From HGM04593 sp045646965 (GTDB lineage: Bacteria; Bacteroidota; Bacteroidia; Bacteroidales; Bacteroidaceae): a stretch of 32,259 bases of DNA. Location of the stretch: assembly GCA_045646965.1 (NCBI GenBank), contig JAZRLR010000020.1:1-32259 (forward strand), written 5' to 3'. The position numbers and the translations under genes were made by a program. The notes under the pieces are model-generated. The model was not told the origin of the DNA and did no database searches. It saw only the letters and a program-made list of their open reading frames with translations. This document shows positions 25,969 through 32,259 of the stretch, piece by piece. The first letter of the stretch is position 1. Each line of letters starts with the position of its first letter.

Positions 25969-26397
25969 TTATTCAAGTACTACGAGTGCCGCGCCGTCGG
26001 CTACGGTGTCGCCCTTGCTCACTGCGATAGATACGACTTTGCCGTCGCGGTCGGCATTTATGTTGTTTTCCATCTTCATAGCCTCGAGAACTACTACGGT
26101 GTCGCCTTTCTTCACGGTGTCTCCCACGCTCACCTTTACATCTATGATTACTCCGGGCAGCGGGGTTTTTATGGCGTTGCCGCTCACGGCTGCCGCAGCG
26201 GGCGCTGCCGTGGGTGCAGGTGCGGCGGGCTTGGCTGCCACGGGCTTCACCTTAACTACGGGTTTCTGCTCCTGGGGCTTTTCCCACTCCACGGTGTACT
26301 CTGTGCCGTTTACAATTACCTTTGCGCTTGTAGCCGAGCTCTCTTCTATTGCAACCTGATAGGGGTTGCCGTCTATGGTATATTTGTACTCTTTCAT
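25969..26397 (-). CDS. mmdC: Biotin carboxyl carrier subunit of the methylmalonyl-CoA carboxyltransferase
   Basis: This 142-residue protein carries CO2 on a biotin linked to Lys108 in EAMKMEN (105-111). The biotinyl domain spans about 75-142. An N-terminal segment (1-40) likely binds the carboxyltransferase, and a flexible Pro/Ala/Lys linker (41-72, KPAAPAPTAAPAAAA) joins them, as in the gamma subunit of decarboxylase sodium pumps and the 1.3S subunit of transcarboxylase. It lies 5 bases after the 47-residue gene in a run that starts with epimerase and carboxyltransferase. Confidence 0.92.
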   Translation of the reverse strand: MKEYKYTIDGNPYQVAIEESSATSAKVIVNGTEYTVEWEKPQEQKPVVKVKPVAAKPAAPAPTAAPAAAAVSGNAIKTPLPGVIIDVKVSVGDTVKKGDTVVVLEAMKMENNINADRDGKVVSIAVSKGDTVADGAALVVLE

Positions 26398-26402
26398 ATC
26401 TT

Positions 26403-26546
26403 TTATCTGTTAAGGTTGTTCCAGTTTCTGTTTATATATGTAATTGTGAGAACACCGCTCTCCTCGTCGTGTACGTTGTTTCCGAGGTAGTCGGTGAGTG
26501 CCATTGCGATGGCCGCCACTGTGGCGTTGTCTATCTTCTTTTCCAT
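26403..26546 (-). CDS. Small 47-residue protein, MmdE / OadG-tail-like
   Basis: This short gene lies between the carboxyltransferase (11 bases) and biotin carrier (5 bases) genes. The protein begins MEKKIDNATVAAIAMALTDY and ends VLTITYINRNWNNLNR. It has no membrane segment. It resembles the soluble C-terminal end of OadG/MmdD-type subunits (AAIxxAL followed by VHDEESGVLTI and an Asn/Trp-rich end). Its size and place match MmdE of the Veillonella methylmalonyl-CoA decarboxylase, a roughly 55-residue subunit related to the C-terminus of MmdD that stabilises the complex. That comparison is from memory and a search is needed. Gene spacing and an intact frame are strong support that it is real. 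Confidence 0.75.
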   Translation of the reverse strand: MEKKIDNATVAAIAMALTDYLGNNVHDEESGVLTITYINRNWNNLNR

Positions 26547-26557
26547 AATATATTTTT

Positions 26558-28111
26558 TTACAGAGGAATGTTACCGTGTTTCTTCTTGGGAAGCTCCTGA
26601 CGCTTGCTTTGCAGCTGTGCAAGGGCGCGTATGATGCGGAAACGTGTGTTACGGGGCTCTATCACATCGTCGATGTAGCCATATTTCGCAGCCTGGTAAG
26701 GGTTGGCGAAAAGACGGTTGTACTCGGCCTCTTTCTCGGCGATGAAGGCCTTGGGGTCTTCGGCCTCCTTGGCCTCCTTGGCATAGAGTACCTCGGCAGC
26801 TCCTGCTGCTCCCATAACGGCAATCTCGGCGCTAGGCCAGGCATAGTTGAGATCGGCACGCAGCTGCTTGCAGGCCATTACAATGTGTGAGCCGCCGTAT
26901 GACTTGCGCAGGGTTACGGTAACCTTGGGCACAGTGGCCTCGCCGTAGGCGTAAAGGAGCTTTGCTCCGTGCAGAATAACCGCGTTGTACTCCTGTGCGG
27001 TGCCGGGAAGGAACCCGGGGACATCGACAAGTGTCACGATGGGTATGTTAAATGCGTCGCAGAAACGTACAAAGCGTGCGCCCTTGCGCGATGAGTTGCA
27101 GTCGAGCACGCCGGCGTAGCGGCAGGGTTGGTTGGCCACGATACCCACCGACTTGCCGTTCATACGGGCGAAGCCCACGATGATATTCTGTGCGTAGTCG
27201 CGGTGTATCTCAAGGAACTCGCCGTTGTCCACAATCTCGCCTATTACGTTATACATATCGTAGGCCTGGTTGGGGTTGTCGGGGATTATCTCGTTGAGTA
27301 TGTCGCTCTTGCGGTCTATGGGGTCGGTGCAGGGAACCTCGGGCACGCTCTCCATATTATTCTGGGGTATGTAGCTGAGCAGTTTGCGTATGAGGGCGAG
27401 GCCTTCCTCCTCGGTCTGTGCAGTGAAGTGTGTCACGCCCGACTTGCCTGCGTGAACGCTTGCGCCGCCGAGCTCCTCTTGTGTAACCACCTCGCCGAGC
27501 ACGGTCTTCACCACTTTGGGGCCTGTGAGGAACATATACGATGTGCCCTCGGTCATTATAGTGAAGTCGGTGAGGGCGGGCGAGTACACTGCGCCACCTG
27601 CGCAGGGGCCGAAGATACCCGAAATCTGCGGTATCACACCCGACGCCATAATATTGCGCTGGAAAATCTCGGCATATCCGGCGAGGGCGTTTATACCCTC
27701 CTGAATGCGTGCACCGCCGCTGTCGTTAATTCCAATTACGGGGGCGCCCATCTTCATTGCCATATCCATCACCTTGCATATCTTCTGTGCCATAGTCTCG
27801 GAGAGCGAGCCGCCTGTCACTGTGAAATCCTGTGCAAACACATACACAAGGCGGCCGTCGATTGTGCCGCTGCCCACCACGACGCCGTCGCCCAGGTACT
27901 GTTTCTTCTCCTGGCCGAAGTTGGTGCATCGGTGTGTCACAAACATATCCATCTCCTCGAAACTGCCTTTGTCAAGCAGCATATCTATACGCTCGCGGGC
28001 GGTGTATTTCCCGCGCTCGTGCTGTTTCTCTATCGCTTTCTCTCCGCCGCCCAGACGTGCTTTCTCGCGCAGGGCGACCAGCTCTTTGATTTTTTCAAAT
28101 TGCTTGCTCAT
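26558..28111 (-). CDS. mmdA: Methylmalonyl-CoA decarboxylase/propionyl-CoA carboxyltransferase alpha subunit
   Basis: This 517-residue crotonase-fold carboxyltransferase moves the carboxyl group between methylmalonyl-CoA and biotin. Two carboxyltransferase lobes are visible: the first with GINDSGGARIQEGI and IFGPCAGGAVYSPA, the second with VDVPGFLPGTAQEY and LRKSYGGSHIVM. The family's usual GTAQEYGGVIRHGAK reads GTAQEYNAVILHGAK here, a local substitution near the active site. Length is typical for MmdA, PccB and 12S subunits. In succinate-to-propionate metabolism it works with the epimerase gene 17 bases upstream. No membrane beta subunit (MmdB) and no biotin carboxylase are in the window, so whether it acts as a sodium pump, transcarboxylase or carboxylase is open. 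Confidence 0.95.
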   Translation of the reverse strand: MSKQFEKIKELVALREKARLGGGEKAIEKQHERGKYTARERIDMLLDKGSFEEMDMFVTHRCTNFGQEKKQYLGDGVVVGSGTIDGRLVYVFAQDFTVTGGSLSETMAQKICKVMDMAMKMGAPVIGINDSGGARIQEGINALAGYAEIFQRNIMASGVIPQISGIFGPCAGGAVYSPALTDFTIMTEGTSYMFLTGPKVVKTVLGEVVTQEELGGASVHAGKSGVTHFTAQTEEEGLALIRKLLSYIPQNNMESVPEVPCTDPIDRKSDILNEIIPDNPNQAYDMYNVIGEIVDNGEFLEIHRDYAQNIIVGFARMNGKSVGIVANQPCRYAGVLDCNSSRKGARFVRFCDAFNIPIVTLVDVPGFLPGTAQEYNAVILHGAKLLYAYGEATVPKVTVTLRKSYGGSHIVMACKQLRADLNYAWPSAEIAVMGAAGAAEVLYAKEAKEAEDPKAFIAEKEAEYNRLFANPYQAAKYGYIDDVIEPRNTRFRIIRALAQLQSKRQELPKKKHGNIPL

Positions 28112-28128
28112 AGTATGTAGTTTTTTTG

Positions 28129-28542
28129 TTATTTATCGGGGTTCTCGCAAAGCTCGGTGAGCACGCCCTGTGTGCTTTTCGGGTGCAGAAAGGCTATCTG
28201 CAATCCCTCGGCGCCGGCGCGGGGAGCCTTGTCTATGGTGCGCACCTCTTTCTCGGCGCACTCGGCAAGGGCGTTGGCCACGCCGTCTTCCACGGCGTAT
28301 GCGATGTGGTGTATGCCCTCGCCACGGTTCTCAATGAATTTTGCGATGGTGCTCTCGGGCGAAGTGGCCTCGAGCAGCTCTATCTTTGTTTCGCCCACTT
28401 TGAGGAACGCCGTGCGCACCTTCTGGTCTTCCACGGTCTCTATGTTATAGCACTCAAAGCCGAGCACCTGCTCGTAGTAGGGCAGTGCCTCCTCTATACT
28501 TTTCACGGCAATGCCAAGGTGTTCTATTTTAGATATTTTCAT
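28129..28542 (-). CDS. mce: Methylmalonyl-CoA epimerase
   Basis: This 137-residue glyoxalase-fold enzyme interconverts the (R)- and (S)-methylmalonyl-CoA epimers. It shows the start KIEHLGIAVKSIEEAL (H8, a metal ligand), KIELLE in the middle (E55/E58 region), GIHHIAYAVED (H78/H79) and VLTELCE near the end, the positions where this family binds a divalent metal. It is the first gene of the run epimerase, mmdA, small subunit, biotin carrier, all within 17 bases of each other, and so sets the promoter for the operon. Confidence 0.95.
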   Translation of the reverse strand: MKISKIEHLGIAVKSIEEALPYYEQVLGFECYNIETVEDQKVRTAFLKVGETKIELLEATSPESTIAKFIENRGEGIHHIAYAVEDGVANALAECAEKEVRTIDKAPRAGAEGLQIAFLHPKSTQGVLTELCENPDK

Positions 28543-28596
28543 AATTATCCTGTTTAAAATATGTAAAAAGCGCGGTTGTCCACGGTGTATTCAATG

Positions 28597-28604
28597 CAAA
28601 TATA
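28597..28604 (-). promoter_or_regulatory. -7 element of the methylmalonyl operon
   Basis: TATATTTG on the minus strand matches TAnnTTTG, 54 bases before the mce start. No TTTG is found 19-21 bases upstream; the palindrome at 28613-28629 occupies that place, which suggests regulated, activator-dependent transcription. Confidence 0.5.
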
Positions 28605-28612
28605 GTGTTTCT

Positions 28613-28629
28613 TATCAATATTATTGATA
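28613..28629. promoter_or_regulatory. 17-base palindrome, candidate operator of the methylmalonyl operon
   Basis: TATCAATA, one T, TATTGATA is a perfect 8-base inverted repeat. It covers the place where the -33 element of the mce promoter would be. Its symmetry and position fit a dimeric regulator, though the sequence is AT-rich and could also be chance. Confidence 0.45.
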
Positions 28630-28809
28630 TTTGCCCGTTTATTTAGGTGTAACCGCTTCTTTTTTTATAATAAATTATGTTTTTGTGAGTAGATTTTTAT
28701 AAAATTGTATCTTGAATGAAATATTAATAAAACGGGTGCTGAAAAATACTGCCGGGGTGCGTGAAAAAAGGTTCTGTTTGCGCACAACAAGGCGTTAGTG
28801 TCCAAAAAA

Positions 28810-28841
28810 GTGCTCTTTTTGTTCAAAATGTGCGCTTTTTG
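28810..28841. repeat. Direct repeats of a GTGC-pyrimidine unit, 20-base period
   Basis: A 12-base unit of GTGC followed by CT5G-type sequence occurs at 28810-28821 and again at 28830-28841 with one mismatch; start-to-start spacing is 20 bases, about two helical turns. Related GTGCG / CGCAC arms lie further left (28757-28761 and 28780-28784). They lie 55-140 bases before the ligase -7 element. Confidence 0.45.
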
Positions 28842-28895
28842 GAGTTTTTTGTGAAAAATACTATGGCGTAGTATCCGTTTGTTTAAGGTTTTTTG

Positions 28896-28903
28896 TATCT
28901 TTG
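28896..28903 (+). promoter_or_regulatory. -7 element of the acyl-CoA ligase gene
   Basis: TATCTTTG is an exact TAnnTTTG match. The nearest upstream TTTG is only 14 bases away (28878-28881), so the -33 half is poor. It predicts a leader of roughly 95 bases. Confidence 0.5.
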
Positions 28904-29005
28904 CCACGTTCGCATAGGTGATGTAGCCGGTGTGCGGACGTATAAATTTGAATATTTAGAAAATCGAAAACTGCCAAGTGTGGTTTTCATAAAACACAGA
29001 ATATT

Positions 29006-30913
29006 ATGAAAAAAACATTAGTTGATCTTTTTGAGGAATCGGTTCGTTTGTATCCCGACAACACATTCCTTTTGGAGAAAACAAGCAAAGAGGGTTTCAA
29101 ACCCACAACTTACACACAGGTAAAAGAGCAGGTCTATCGCTTGGGCGCAGGCTATCAGGCTCTCGGTGTCAAGAAGGGTGACAATATGGCTCTCTTGAGC
29201 GAGGGTTGTAATATGTGGGTTATCGGTGAGCTCGCAATGTTCTATGCAGGTGCGGTGAATGTGCCCCTCTCTATCAAACTTGAGGAGAGCAACGACCTTT
29301 TGTTCCGTCTCATCCACGGCGACGTTAAATATGTTTTGGTTTCAAACTACCAACTCAAGAAGATACGCGCCATAAAAGAGCAGATTAAAGATGTTAAAAA
29401 AGTGATTGTCTTCGGTGAGGTAAAAGGCGGCCTTCAGGAGGGTGAGATTGCTCTCGACGAGGTGCTGAAGATGGGCGACGAGTTTCTCGCTTCACACACA
29501 ATGGAGGAGTTTCTCGCTGTGGGTAAGTCTATACAGAACGACGACTACGCAACCATTACATACACCAGCGGTACCACAGCCGACCCCAAGGGCGTTGTGC
29601 TCACACACCGCAACTACACCGCCAACGTGGAGCAGTCTCTCACACTTATGGATATCGACGAGACCTGGCGCACACTCATCATTCTGCCTCTCGACCACTG
29701 CTTTGCACACGTCGTAGGTTTCTACATTATGATGTCACGCGGTGCCACAGCTGCCACCGTGCAGGTAGGTCGCACACCCCTTGAGACACTCAAGAATATC
29801 CCCTCAAATATTAAAGAGGTGCGTCCCACATTCATCCTTTCGGTTCCCGCGCTCGCAAAGACCTTCAAGAAGAATATCGAGAACGGAATCCGTGCCAAGG
29901 GCGAGACAACCGTGAAACTTTTCAACCTGGGTATGAAGGCACGTCAGATGTATTACGGCGACAGCAACCTCGACTTCAAAGGCTGGAGATACCTGCTCAA
30001 GCCCGTTGTGTGGTTCTTCGACAAGATTATCTTCTCAAAGATACGCGAGAATTTCGGCGGCGAACTCCGTTTCTTCGTGGGTGGTGGTGCGCTGCTCGAC
30101 AAGGAGCTGCAGAAATTCTATGTGGGCGTGGGTATGCCTATGTTCCAGGGCTACGGTCTCTCGGAGGCTACTCCCGTTATCTCGTCAAACGGCCCCGACC
30201 TCTATCGCTTCGGTTCAAGCGGTAAGCTCGTGAAGCCTATCGAGCTCAAGATTTGCGACAGCGACGGCAAGGAACTTCCCGTGGGCGAGATGGGTGAGAT
30301 TGTTGTAAAAGGCGAGAATGTGATGGCCGGATACTGGAAAAACCCCGAATCGACAGCCGATACTGTGCGCGACGGATACCTCTACACCGGCGACCTCGGA
30401 TATATGTCACCCGAGGGACTCCTCTATGTGAAGGGCCGCTTCAAGAGTCTTCTCATCGCCAACGACGGTGAGAAATACAGCCCCGAGGGTATCGAGGAGG
30501 CTTTCGTGAGCAAGTGCGCAAGCATCGACCAGGTAATGCTCTACAATAACCAGTCGCCCTGCACATCGGCTCTCATCGTTCCCAACAAAGAGAATATCAA
30601 ACGTGCGCTCGAGGCCAAGAAACTCGACCTCACCACCGAGAAGGGCCGCAAGGCTGCGCTCGATATCATAAAGGCCGACATAGATATGTTCAAGAAGGGT
30701 GGCGAGTTCGACGGAATGTTCCCCGGACAGTGGCTCCCCAGCTGCTTCGCAGTGCTTGCAGAGCCTTTCAGCGAGCAGAACCAGATGATAAACAGCACAA
30801 TGAAGATGGTTCGTCCCAAGATTGAGAAGGCCTATAAGGCACGCATCGACTATATGTACACCGCCGAGGGCAAGCAGCTCTACAACGAGCAGAACCTCGA
30901 GGCGTTGAAGTAA
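29006..30913 (+). CDS. fadD: Long-chain fatty acid-CoA ligase
   Basis: This 635-residue adenylating enzyme activates fatty acids to acyl-CoA through an acyl-AMP intermediate. Core motifs are the P-loop-like YTSGTTADPKG (186-196), MFQGYGLSEATPV in the middle, YLYTGDLGYM (about 465) and KGRFKSLLIANDGEKYSPE in the C-terminal lid. No signal peptide is visible, so it is cytoplasmic or peripheral on the inner membrane. It is divergent from the methylmalonyl operon and is followed by its own terminator, so it is probably monocistronic. Chain-length preference cannot be read from the sequence. Confidence 0.94.
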   Translation: MKKTLVDLFEESVRLYPDNTFLLEKTSKEGFKPTTYTQVKEQVYRLGAGYQALGVKKGDNMALLSEGCNMWVIGELAMFYAGAVNVPLSIKLEESNDLLFRLIHGDVKYVLVSNYQLKKIRAIKEQIKDVKKVIVFGEVKGGLQEGEIALDEVLKMGDEFLASHTMEEFLAVGKSIQNDDYATITYTSGTTADPKGVVLTHRNYTANVEQSLTLMDIDETWRTLIILPLDHCFAHVVGFYIMMSRGATAATVQVGRTPLETLKNIPSNIKEVRPTFILSVPALAKTFKKNIENGIRAKGETTVKLFNLGMKARQMYYGDSNLDFKGWRYLLKPVVWFFDKIIFSKIRENFGGELRFFVGGGALLDKELQKFYVGVGMPMFQGYGLSEATPVISSNGPDLYRFGSSGKLVKPIELKICDSDGKELPVGEMGEIVVKGENVMAGYWKNPESTADTVRDGYLYTGDLGYMSPEGLLYVKGRFKSLLIANDGEKYSPEGIEEAFVSKCASIDQVMLYNNQSPCTSALIVPNKENIKRALEAKKLDLTTEKGRKAALDIIKADIDMFKKGGEFDGMFPGQWLPSCFAVLAEPFSEQNQMINSTMKMVRPKIEKAYKARIDYMYTAEGKQLYNEQNLEALK

Positions 30914-30939
30914 TATTTGCCCCACCGGGGTATTGTGCC

Positions 30940-30980
30940 AGAGGAGTCGTTCACAGCAGTGGGCGGCTTCTCTTTTTTTT
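30940..30980 (+). terminator. Terminator after the acyl-CoA ligase gene
   Basis: A 10-base stem (30940-30949 with 30964-30973, including two G-U pairs) is followed by a run of eight T. It begins 26 bases after the stop codon. Confidence 0.82.
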
Positions 30981-31129
30981 GTAAAACAAAGTTAAAATGC
31001 GATTTTTTCCCGTTGCCGATTAAACTTTTTTGCTGCGCGGCAATCAAACAATCAGTGGGGCGGAAATAAAAGCGACATTTGCACCGCTTCGCAAAGCAGA
31101 TAATATTAACCATAAATAAAAAAGGAATT

Positions 31130-31762
31130 ATGAAAATGAAATTTTTTGTGGCACTTGCCGCAGCCGTAATGTTCACAGGAACACTCTTTGCACAGGAGAA
31201 GAAACAGGCTCCCACACCCGAGCAGAGAATTGAGAAACGTGCCGAGCGTATGCAGAAGAGACTGATGCTCGACGACGCTACAGCAGCCAAGTTTGCGCCC
31301 GTTTACAAAGAGTATCTCAAGGCTATGGCCGAGTGCCGTCCCACTTGCGCAAAGTGCGAGAACCCCACCGACGCACAGATTAAAGAGAACATTGGCAAGC
31401 GCATCGATGCACAGCAGAAGGCTCTCGAGGTAGAGAAGAAATACTACAAGAAACTCTCTTCTATCCTCTCTGGCCGTCAGTTGCAGGTTATTTTCTGCAA
31501 GGATAAGATGGGTAAAGGCGATGTGAAGAAGTTCCACGGCAAGCGTGGCAATAAAAAGGGCTGTTTCAAGAAGGGCGGCTGCCGTAAGGGTGGTTTCAAG
31601 GCTTGCGGTAAGTTTCCTATGATGGGTTGCCCCAAGGGTGCTCCCGCAAATTGCCCCAAGATGGCTTGTCCCAAAGCTGGTGAGAAGTGTCCCAAAGGTG
31701 CTCCCGCAAATTGCCCCAAGGCTGCAAAGTGTGAGCAGGCTCCCGCTGAAGCTGCGAAATAA
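31130..31762 (+). CDS. Exported Spy/CpxP-like protein with Cys- and Lys-rich repeat tail
   Basis: The start at 31130 (MKMKFF, 210 residues) gives a clean signal peptide cleaved after LFA|QE (residue 21); a TTG-started longer frame from 31079 would bury it. Residues 25-120 form a charged helical domain resembling Spy/CpxP-type periplasmic proteins (PTPEQRIEKRAERMQKRL, DDATAAKFAPVYKEYLKAM, LSGRQLQVIF). From about 130 on it is a low-complexity tail rich in Lys, Gly, Pro and Cys. Thirteen Cys lie at 69, 73, 76, 123, 145, 151, 159, 167, 175, 180, 187, 195 and 201. An 11-residue unit CPKGAPANCPK occurs at 167-177 and again at 187-197. Metal binding or disulfide cross-linking is plausible but inferred. 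It stands alone with its own terminator. Confidence 0.85.
   Translation: MKMKFFVALAAAVMFTGTLFAQEKKQAPTPEQRIEKRAERMQKRLMLDDATAAKFAPVYKEYLKAMAECRPTCAKCENPTDAQIKENIGKRIDAQQKALEVEKKYYKKLSSILSGRQLQVIFCKDKMGKGDVKKFHGKRGNKKGCFKKGGCRKGGFKACGKFPMMGCPKGAPANCPKMACPKAGEKCPKGAPANCPKAAKCEQAPAEAAK
31631..31720 (+). repeat. Two 30-base direct repeats in the Cys-rich tail
   Basis: Bases 31631-31660 and 31691-31720 are identical except for one position, with a 60-base (20-residue) period. The near identity at third codon positions points to recent duplication rather than old selection on protein alone. Confidence 0.85.
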
Positions 31763-31785
31763 TTTTTACTTTTCTCTTATATACG

Positions 31786-31810
31786 GGGTGGCGTTTGCCA
31801 CCCTTTTTTT
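31786..31810 (+). terminator. Terminator of the Cys-rich protein gene
   Basis: GGGTGGC (31786-31792) pairs perfectly with GCCACCC (31797-31803) around a 4-base loop, followed by seven T. Confidence 0.93.
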
Positions 31811-32044
31811 GTTTCTTGCTTTTATACTGCCGACAGGGTTGCGCAGCCGCTCGCTTACCCGCGGCTTTGTCGTGCTTTTTTAAAAAAAACACACAAAAAG
31901 AAACAAATAGAAACAAAGAAATGCAGGCAAAGATATCGAGGTCTTTAAAGAAAGACACAACCTCTTGTGTTTAAATTTAGATAAATAGAAAAACTCACGG
32001 AACGCCGAGAAAACAGAACACAAGAAAATACAGATAAAAACAAA

Positions 32045-32068
32045 GGGGTGGTGCAAAAGCACCACCCC
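32045..32068 (-). terminator. Terminator of the right-edge gene
   Basis: A perfect 10-base GC-rich stem (32045-32054 with 32059-32068) closes an AAAA loop, and on the minus strand the next bases are TTTGTTTTT. It lies about 20 bases downstream of the stop of the partial gene. Confidence 0.88.
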
Positions 32069-32087
32069 AAAGAATATAGAGCTTTAA

Positions 32088-32259
32088 TTAATAACTACCC
32101 CACAAATCACCCCACTTGCCACGACGGCGGCCCGAGAGCTGCTCCTCGCGGGTATCGATGGTGGTGTCACCATCGATATTAAACCCGGGGTTATTGGGCG
32201 AGAGGGCGAGAAGCACCTCGTCGCTTTTCATCTTCACCTCTGCTGCGGCAGGGGCTGTG
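32088..32259 (-). CDS. 3' end of an unidentified gene (partial)
   Basis: Only the last 56 residues are in the window; the gene continues beyond the right edge. The visible part runs from TAPAAAEVKM, through SDEVLLALSPNNPGFNIDGD and a TTIDTREEQLSG segment, to the basic-aromatic end RRRGKWGDLWGSY. The frame, Bacteroidales-like codons and the terminator just past the stop show it is a real coding end. The Ala/Pro start of the fragment looks like a linker, and the Arg/Trp-rich end may be a short docking or binding tail. I do not recognise the family. Confidence 0.75.
   Translation of the reverse strand, partial: TAPAAAEVKMKSDEVLLALSPNNPGFNIDGDTTIDTREEQLSGRRRGKWGDLWGSY

Larger units (their letters stand above)
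28543..29005. other. 463-base divergent region between mce and the acyl-CoA ligase
   Basis: It holds the minus-strand promoter region of mce (28597-28604), a 17-base palindrome (28613-28629), a stretch of GTGC / T-run direct repeats (about 28757-28841) and the plus-strand -7 element of the ligase gene (28896-28903). The leader can pair 28907-28914 with 28933-28940. An 80-codon minus-strand frame here is Lys-rich and crosses repeats, so I do not call it. Confidence 0.7.
31763..32087. other. 325-base gap before the right-edge gene
   Basis: It contains two terminators (31786-31810 and 32045-32068) facing each other. Between them is an A-rich stretch with short GAAACAAA-type repeats (about 31880-31920). 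I see no convincing gene in it. Confidence 0.7.

Noticed and set aside
27128..28120. Long open frame of 330 codons antisense to mmdA
   Set aside because: His/Ala/Leu-rich mirror of a well-supported carboxyltransferase gene.
28665..28907. 80-codon minus-strand frame in the mce-ligase gap
   Set aside because: Lys/Phe-rich, crosses the intergenic repeats and the ligase promoter, and shows no domain or start signal.

Overview
The window looks like a chromosomal core-plus-envelope segment of a gut-type Bacteroidales (phylum Bacteroidota). The signs are: clean promoters of the Bacteroidota sigma-ABfr type (TTTG, about 20 bases, TAnnTTTG) ahead of a tRNA, the glycogen operon and a glycogen-synthase-like gene; starts that mostly lack Shine-Dalgarno sequences; DUF4270 and DUF5686 envelope proteins; a PiT transporter with a fused cytosolic tail; a metal-type KdsA; and a methylmalonyl-CoA decarboxylase cluster as used for propionate production. 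I cannot name the genus. No prophage, insertion sequence, CRISPR array or defence island is visible.

Layout. 1-4074 (minus strand): a SIMPL/DUF541 periplasmic protein; a membrane protein with six DnaJ-type zinc knuckles and its two-helix membrane partner; an AraC regulator. 4314-8210 (plus): a DcaP-like porin, then a PiT phosphate transporter. 8321-10149: endonuclease IV, a minus-strand tRNA-Arg(TCT), and a minus-strand Crp/Fnr regulator. 10376-15199 (plus): a tight run of miaA, a diacylglycerol-kinase-like gene, kdsA and a DUF5686 outer-membrane barrel protein. 15321-19950 (plus): a glycogen operon of debranching enzyme, GT4 glycosyltransferase and GH57-like protein. 20140-22388 (minus): a DUF4270 lipoprotein and a half-length GT5 glycogen-synthase-like protein. 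22692-23895 (plus): panC-panD. 23965-28542 (minus): methylmalonyl-CoA epimerase, carboxyltransferase, a 47-residue subunit-like gene, a biotin carrier, then a GH20 hexosaminidase. 29006-30913 (plus): long-chain acyl-CoA ligase. 31130-31762 (plus): a Cys-rich exported protein. At the right edge is the 3' end of an unidentified minus-strand gene.

How the genes work together. Three themes recur. Storage polysaccharide metabolism is split over two neighbouring transcription units and includes two departures from textbook enzymes: a GH57 protein without its usual acid/base motif, and a GT5 synthase with only the N-terminal domain. The methylmalonyl-CoA genes give epimerase, carboxyltransferase and biotin carrier, but neither the sodium-pump membrane subunit nor biotin carboxylase is present here. 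Envelope biogenesis is represented by KdsA, a DUF5686 barrel, a porin and lipoproteins.

I found no complete undescribed system. The best leads are the zinc-knuckle membrane pair (952-3103), the small MmdE/OadG-tail-like gene (26403-26546), the Cys-rich repeat protein (31130-31762), and a palindrome at the promoter of the methylmalonyl operon (28613-28629).
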